A stretch of 63,617 bases of DNA from a bacterium. GTDB lineage: Bacteria > SZUA-79 > Acidulodesulfobacterales > Acidulodesulfobacteraceae. Positions 61,234-63,617 of the stretch are shown here, piece after piece. The notes below the pieces were generated by a model. It worked only from the letters and a program-made list of their open reading frames with translations, was not told the origin of the DNA and searched no databases. The DNA lies in NCBI GenBank assembly GCA_021784835.1, contig JAJYHI010000047.1, forward strand, positions 1 through 63,617, given 5' to 3'. Within the stretch, counting starts at the first letter, position 1, and each line of letters opens with the position of its first letter. Made by a program: the position numbers and the translations under genes.

Positions 61234-62649
61234 TTAATTTAAAATTTTTGGAGAAATAAAAACGACTAATTGCTCCGTATCGACAGATCTTGTGTGATAC
61301 CCGAATAAATAGCCTAAGACCGGAATTTCCGATAATACGGGAATTCCATCGTTGTTGCGGCTTTTTTGCGTCGATAAAAGCCCGCCTATTACAAGCGTAG
61401 AATTGTTTTTGACTTCCACCACCGTGGAAACGCTTTTGTTGTTAACGGCAGGAAAACCGCCTATACCGGAGCTCGCCGACGGAAAAGAGTAAGTAACGTT
61501 AATATTTAATAAAATATCGTTATTGCTTTCTACGATAGGGGTAACGGTTAAGGTAATACCTATCGTAATCGTTTGGAGAGTCGAAGTAACCGGCTCCTGC
61601 GCTATTACGGTCGTACCGCCTGTCGCAGCGCCTGACGACGACGATGAGGAAGAACCCGACGAAGCCGTCGTGCCTCCGGAAGTCGTGTAGGCTACATAAT
61701 ATTCCAATAAGGATGAATTAACCGTCGCCTGTTGTCCGCTCAGAACGGTAACGCTCGGAGATTCTATGATTTTGTCCCATCCCAATTGCTGTCCCAACGA
61801 CAACTGCGCGGAAATATTGCCGAAATTCTGCCAGGGAGCGAGCACTCCGAGATTTAAATAATTATCGCCGGATTTTAAATCGGTCGCGGCTGTAAAATCC
61901 GTTGCAAAGTTTGACGACAAAGACGGGTTGCCTGCATTGGGCAGTATAGCGCTGTCGGCATTTCCAAGAAAAGACCAGTTTATACCGACATTTCTAGAAA
62001 AACTATCCGTGATGTCGACAAGTTTGGCGTTGAGAAGAACTACTCTTTTTTTTACGTCTAAATTTTTTACTATTTGTTTTATCTTATCGATATTCGACGG
62101 AATATCGTACACGAACAAAGAATTGCCGTGCGGCGAGGCGTATGCTTTTGCGCCGGTCGGAAGAATGGGCGTTAAAACGGGCAGAACATTCTTCGCCTGA
62201 ATATATTTTAACCTTATCCTGTAATCCATATAATTGTTAGCAAGCGAAGACCGCGGTCCTATAAATATTATACCGTTGTTTTCACTGTATCCAAGACTGC
62301 CGGCTTTAAGTATTATAGACAATGCTTCGGAAAACGGTATCTTTTTGATGTGAAGCGTTACGGTTCCGTTTACGTCGCCGCTTAAAACATAATTTAAGTG
62401 AAAAGCATGACAGATTCCTATGATTAGAGGTCTTACCGGTATATTATTGCCTTCGACGGTTATTCTCTTGTTAGGCAGTTTAATACTTCCGCTTATTACG
62501 GTAACCTTTAAAGGATTTTCGTTATTATTATTGTTTATGCCGGCATTAAAACACCACGCACTTAACGGAGGCTGAAAAATAGATAATAGTAATATTAAGA
62601 ATAAAAACGAAAAAAAAGATAGTATAAGCATATTAATATTGCGCCTCAT
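61234..62649 (-). CDS. pilQ: Type IV pilus secretin PilQ-like outer-membrane channel
   Basis: I start at the ATG at 62649 (471 residues), which is followed by a signal peptide (NMLILSFFSFLFLILLL) and preceded by aaaggg. An in-frame ATG at 62700 would add 17 residues and bury the signal. An STN-type N0 domain (SGDVNGTVTLHIKKIPFSEAL) and N1 domain precede the secretin domain. That domain has NAKLVDITDSFSRNVG, a Ser/Gly-rich insert (SGSSSSSSSG near 350) and the VPVLSEIPVLGYLF end. The short N-terminal region without AMIN domains makes it smaller than most PilQ. Confidence 0.87.
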   Translation of the reverse strand: MRRNINMLILSFFSFLFLILLLSIFQPPLSAWCFNAGINNNNNENPLKVTVISGSIKLPNKRITVEGNNIPVRPLIIGICHAFHLNYVLSGDVNGTVTLHIKKIPFSEALSIILKAGSLGYSENNGIIFIGPRSSLANNYMDYRIRLKYIQAKNVLPVLTPILPTGAKAYASPHGNSLFVYDIPSNIDKIKQIVKNLDVKKRVVLLNAKLVDITDSFSRNVGINWSFLGNADSAILPNAGNPSLSSNFATDFTAATDLKSGDNYLNLGVLAPWQNFGNISAQLSLGQQLGWDKIIESPSVTVLSGQQATVNSSLLEYYVAYTTSGGTTASSGSSSSSSSGAATGGTTVIAQEPVTSTLQTITIGITLTVTPIVESNNDILLNINVTYSFPSASSGIGGFPAVNNKSVSTVVEVKNNSTLVIGGLLSTQKSRNNDGIPVLSEIPVLGYLFGYHTRSVDTEQLVVFISPKILN

Positions 62650-62700
62650 AATATGCCCATTACCCTTTTGCTTTAAAATAAGCCGTAATAAAGTTTTCAT

Positions 62701-62892
62701 CTATTTTTTATTTTTATATTGATATTTTTATGTTATTTATAATATTTATATTTTTATATTCTTTTTATATGTAATATTTAATATTCATTCGCTATATATT
62801 TTTTTATTTTTTTGTATATTTTATATTGTTAGTTATTTAACTGCCCGACAACTTAATTGCATGCATTTATATATACTCACTATTATATTAAT
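62701..62892. other. Very AT-rich spacer between pilP-like and pilQ genes
   Basis: Roughly 190 nt, over 80% A+T, with repeated tatttttatatt-like strings. No ORF and no clear repeat-family member. May hold a secretin promoter on the minus strand, but base composition makes any -10 call meaningless. Confidence 0.4.
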
Positions 62893-63243
62893 TTAATATC
62901 CGGATTTTGTAAACCCTTCAAATTTCGATAAATCTAGTTTTATTATTTTTCCGCCAGGCGATTTTAAAACTACTTTTTTTTCAGTAATTTTGACTACCTT
63001 ATCCCCCTTCACATTTGAACCTTTATAGTAAGGTTTTCCGTTTATTATTGCTATATTATTATCTGGATTAGAAGTCGTTATAATAGCCTGCAGATTTAAT
63101 CCGCTTAAAGGATTAGAAACAAACACTTTGCTTGTCTTGGGCGTGAACGGAGATATAAAAGGATTTTTTAATTCCGCGCAAAAACCTTTGCCGGACAACT
63201 GGAGCAATAAAAAGATTAAAACGCCCAATATTAATATTTTCAT
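62893..63243 (-). CDS. PilP-like lipoprotein-type pilus assembly protein
   Basis: With the ATG at 63243 it has 116 residues; the upstream TTG is not needed. The signal peptide KILILGVLIFLLLQLSG is followed by NPFISPF and one HR/PilP-type beta domain (LNLQAIITTSNPDNNIAIING, VKGDKVVKITEKKVVL). Such domains bridge the PilNO ring and the secretin. The processed N-terminus starts near CAELKNPF, so a lipidated Cys is possible, though the preceding residues (GKGFC) are a poor lipobox. It lies upstream of pilQ on the same strand but 244 nt away. Confidence 0.7.
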   Translation of the reverse strand: MKILILGVLIFLLLQLSGKGFCAELKNPFISPFTPKTSKVFVSNPLSGLNLQAIITTSNPDNNIAIINGKPYYKGSNVKGDKVVKITEKKVVLKSPGGKIIKLDLSKFEGFTKSGY

Positions 63244-63261
63244 TGTCTTATTAATTAGCAA

Positions 63262-63617
63262 TTATAATAATTACTGCATAATGTTATAAGTTAATTTTAC
63301 ATACTCCCCATTACTAAAGCAAGGGGCTTTACTGCGATGATTGGTAAAATTATATCATATTTTTTATAGTAAAATTAAAAAATCGGTCAATTTAAAAAAA
63401 TCAATTTTATTTACGTTTTTTTATAAAATTTTTCATTGCGGCTTTATAGAAAAAATCGAACTTACCCTTGCAAAGGCGGGCGGGAGCAAGAAAATAAGCA
63501 AATCTGACGCCTTTTCCCCTGCAAATGCAGTCGGGAGTAAGAATACGGAGGCGGGCGTTTATAAAAGCGAAGCTTTTATGCCCGCTGGAGTGAATAAATC
63601 TGACACCTTTATTGCAT
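63262..63617. repeat. Repeat-rich intergenic end of the window
   Basis: No gene in the last 356 nt. The region 63476-63617 contains fragments of family A: three partial units with (C)GGAG(C/T)AAG... and AAATCTGACGCC or AAATCTGACACC, and a gcaaatgcagtcgggagtaa flank shared with copy A2. A hairpin at 63551-63585 (GCGGGC...ATAAAAGC-gaa-GCTTTTAT-GCCCGC) lies inside. Near 63310-63340 a short hairpin around taaagc/gcttta occurs. The element continues beyond the window. Confidence 0.6.

Noticed and set aside
63310..63345. Short hairpin (taaagc...gcttta) resembling an IS200/IS605 end
   Set aside because: Only a 6-bp stem and no transposase, tnpB or second end in view; too weak to call.

Overview
The window reads as a chromosomal segment of a low-GC, AT-rich, Gram-negative, anaerobic or facultatively anaerobic bacterium. 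The Gram-negative call rests on a type IV pilus secretin locus and an MltD-type lytic transglycosylase with LysM repeats. The anaerobic call rests on a heterodisulfide-reductase-like (class E) succinate dehydrogenase/fumarate reductase, NfnAB-type electron bifurcation genes, HdrB-like proteins, a cytoplasmic molybdopterin oxidoreductase and MqnA (futalosine menaquinone route). A plasma-membrane-type P-type H+-ATPase would suit an acid environment. A deltaproteobacterial lineage such as the acidophilic 'Acidulodesulfobacterales'-like bacteria is my best guess, with low confidence.

Layout. 1-6128 (+): end of an Rrf2/IscR-like regulator, iscS, a repeat element, then mnmA-mtaB-rnc-der. 6145-10177 (-): sdhABE plus a phasin-like helical protein behind a good sigma70-type promoter. 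10212-18860 (mostly -): moaC, a peptide-type substrate-binding protein, argC, rpsI-rplM, an HPP membrane protein with a CBS protein (CRP/HcpR-type palindrome upstream), a ferredoxin, dus and mobB. 19217-21547 (+): the H+-ATPase, bracketed by palindromic repeats. 21656-32125 (-): the most striking block. An HdrB-like protein, an 847-residue molybdopterin oxidoreductase, a 16-Cys ferredoxin and a small unknown protein are followed by moeA, a MoaA-like radical SAM protein, a PTPS-like protein, an extended mobA, a second 16-Cys ferredoxin and a FAD/NAD(P) oxidoreductase. 32383-35181 (-): tRNA-Leu, tRNA-Phe, nfnAB-like genes and tRNA-Cys. 35252-51243: an Ig-like surface protein, a PilO-like/TPR protein, queD, a SurA-N-like protein, a histidine kinase (+), mqnA, a HAD phosphatase, galT, a phosphodiesterase, an ABC-2 permease, a methyltransferase, purA, hisZ, serA and a class V aminotransferase. 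51408-56034 (+): mltD, a second moeA and an NtrC-type regulator. 56057-58700 (-): a CDF transporter, purN and purM. 58937-63243: pilMNO (+) converging on pilQ and pilP-like (-).

How it fits together. The 21.9-32.1 kb block looks like one functional unit. Electrons from NAD(P)H through the flavoprotein and the two polyferredoxins, or through the HdrB-like protein, could feed a cytoplasmic molybdenum (or tungsten) enzyme whose cofactor genes travel with it. MoaC, MobB and a second MoeA lie elsewhere in the window, so most late Moco steps are present here. The substrate cannot be read from sequence alone.

Intergenic DNA carries two dispersed repeat families. One is a long hairpin built on GGTGTCAGATT/AATCTGACACC, at about 1.5, 12.5, 14.8 and 18.9 kb with fragments at 63.5 kb; two copies also have outer inverted ends. 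The other is short REP-like palindromes centred on GAATTYAATTC, at 0.17, 19.2, 21.6, 50.0 and 58.8 kb. No transposase gene is in the window.
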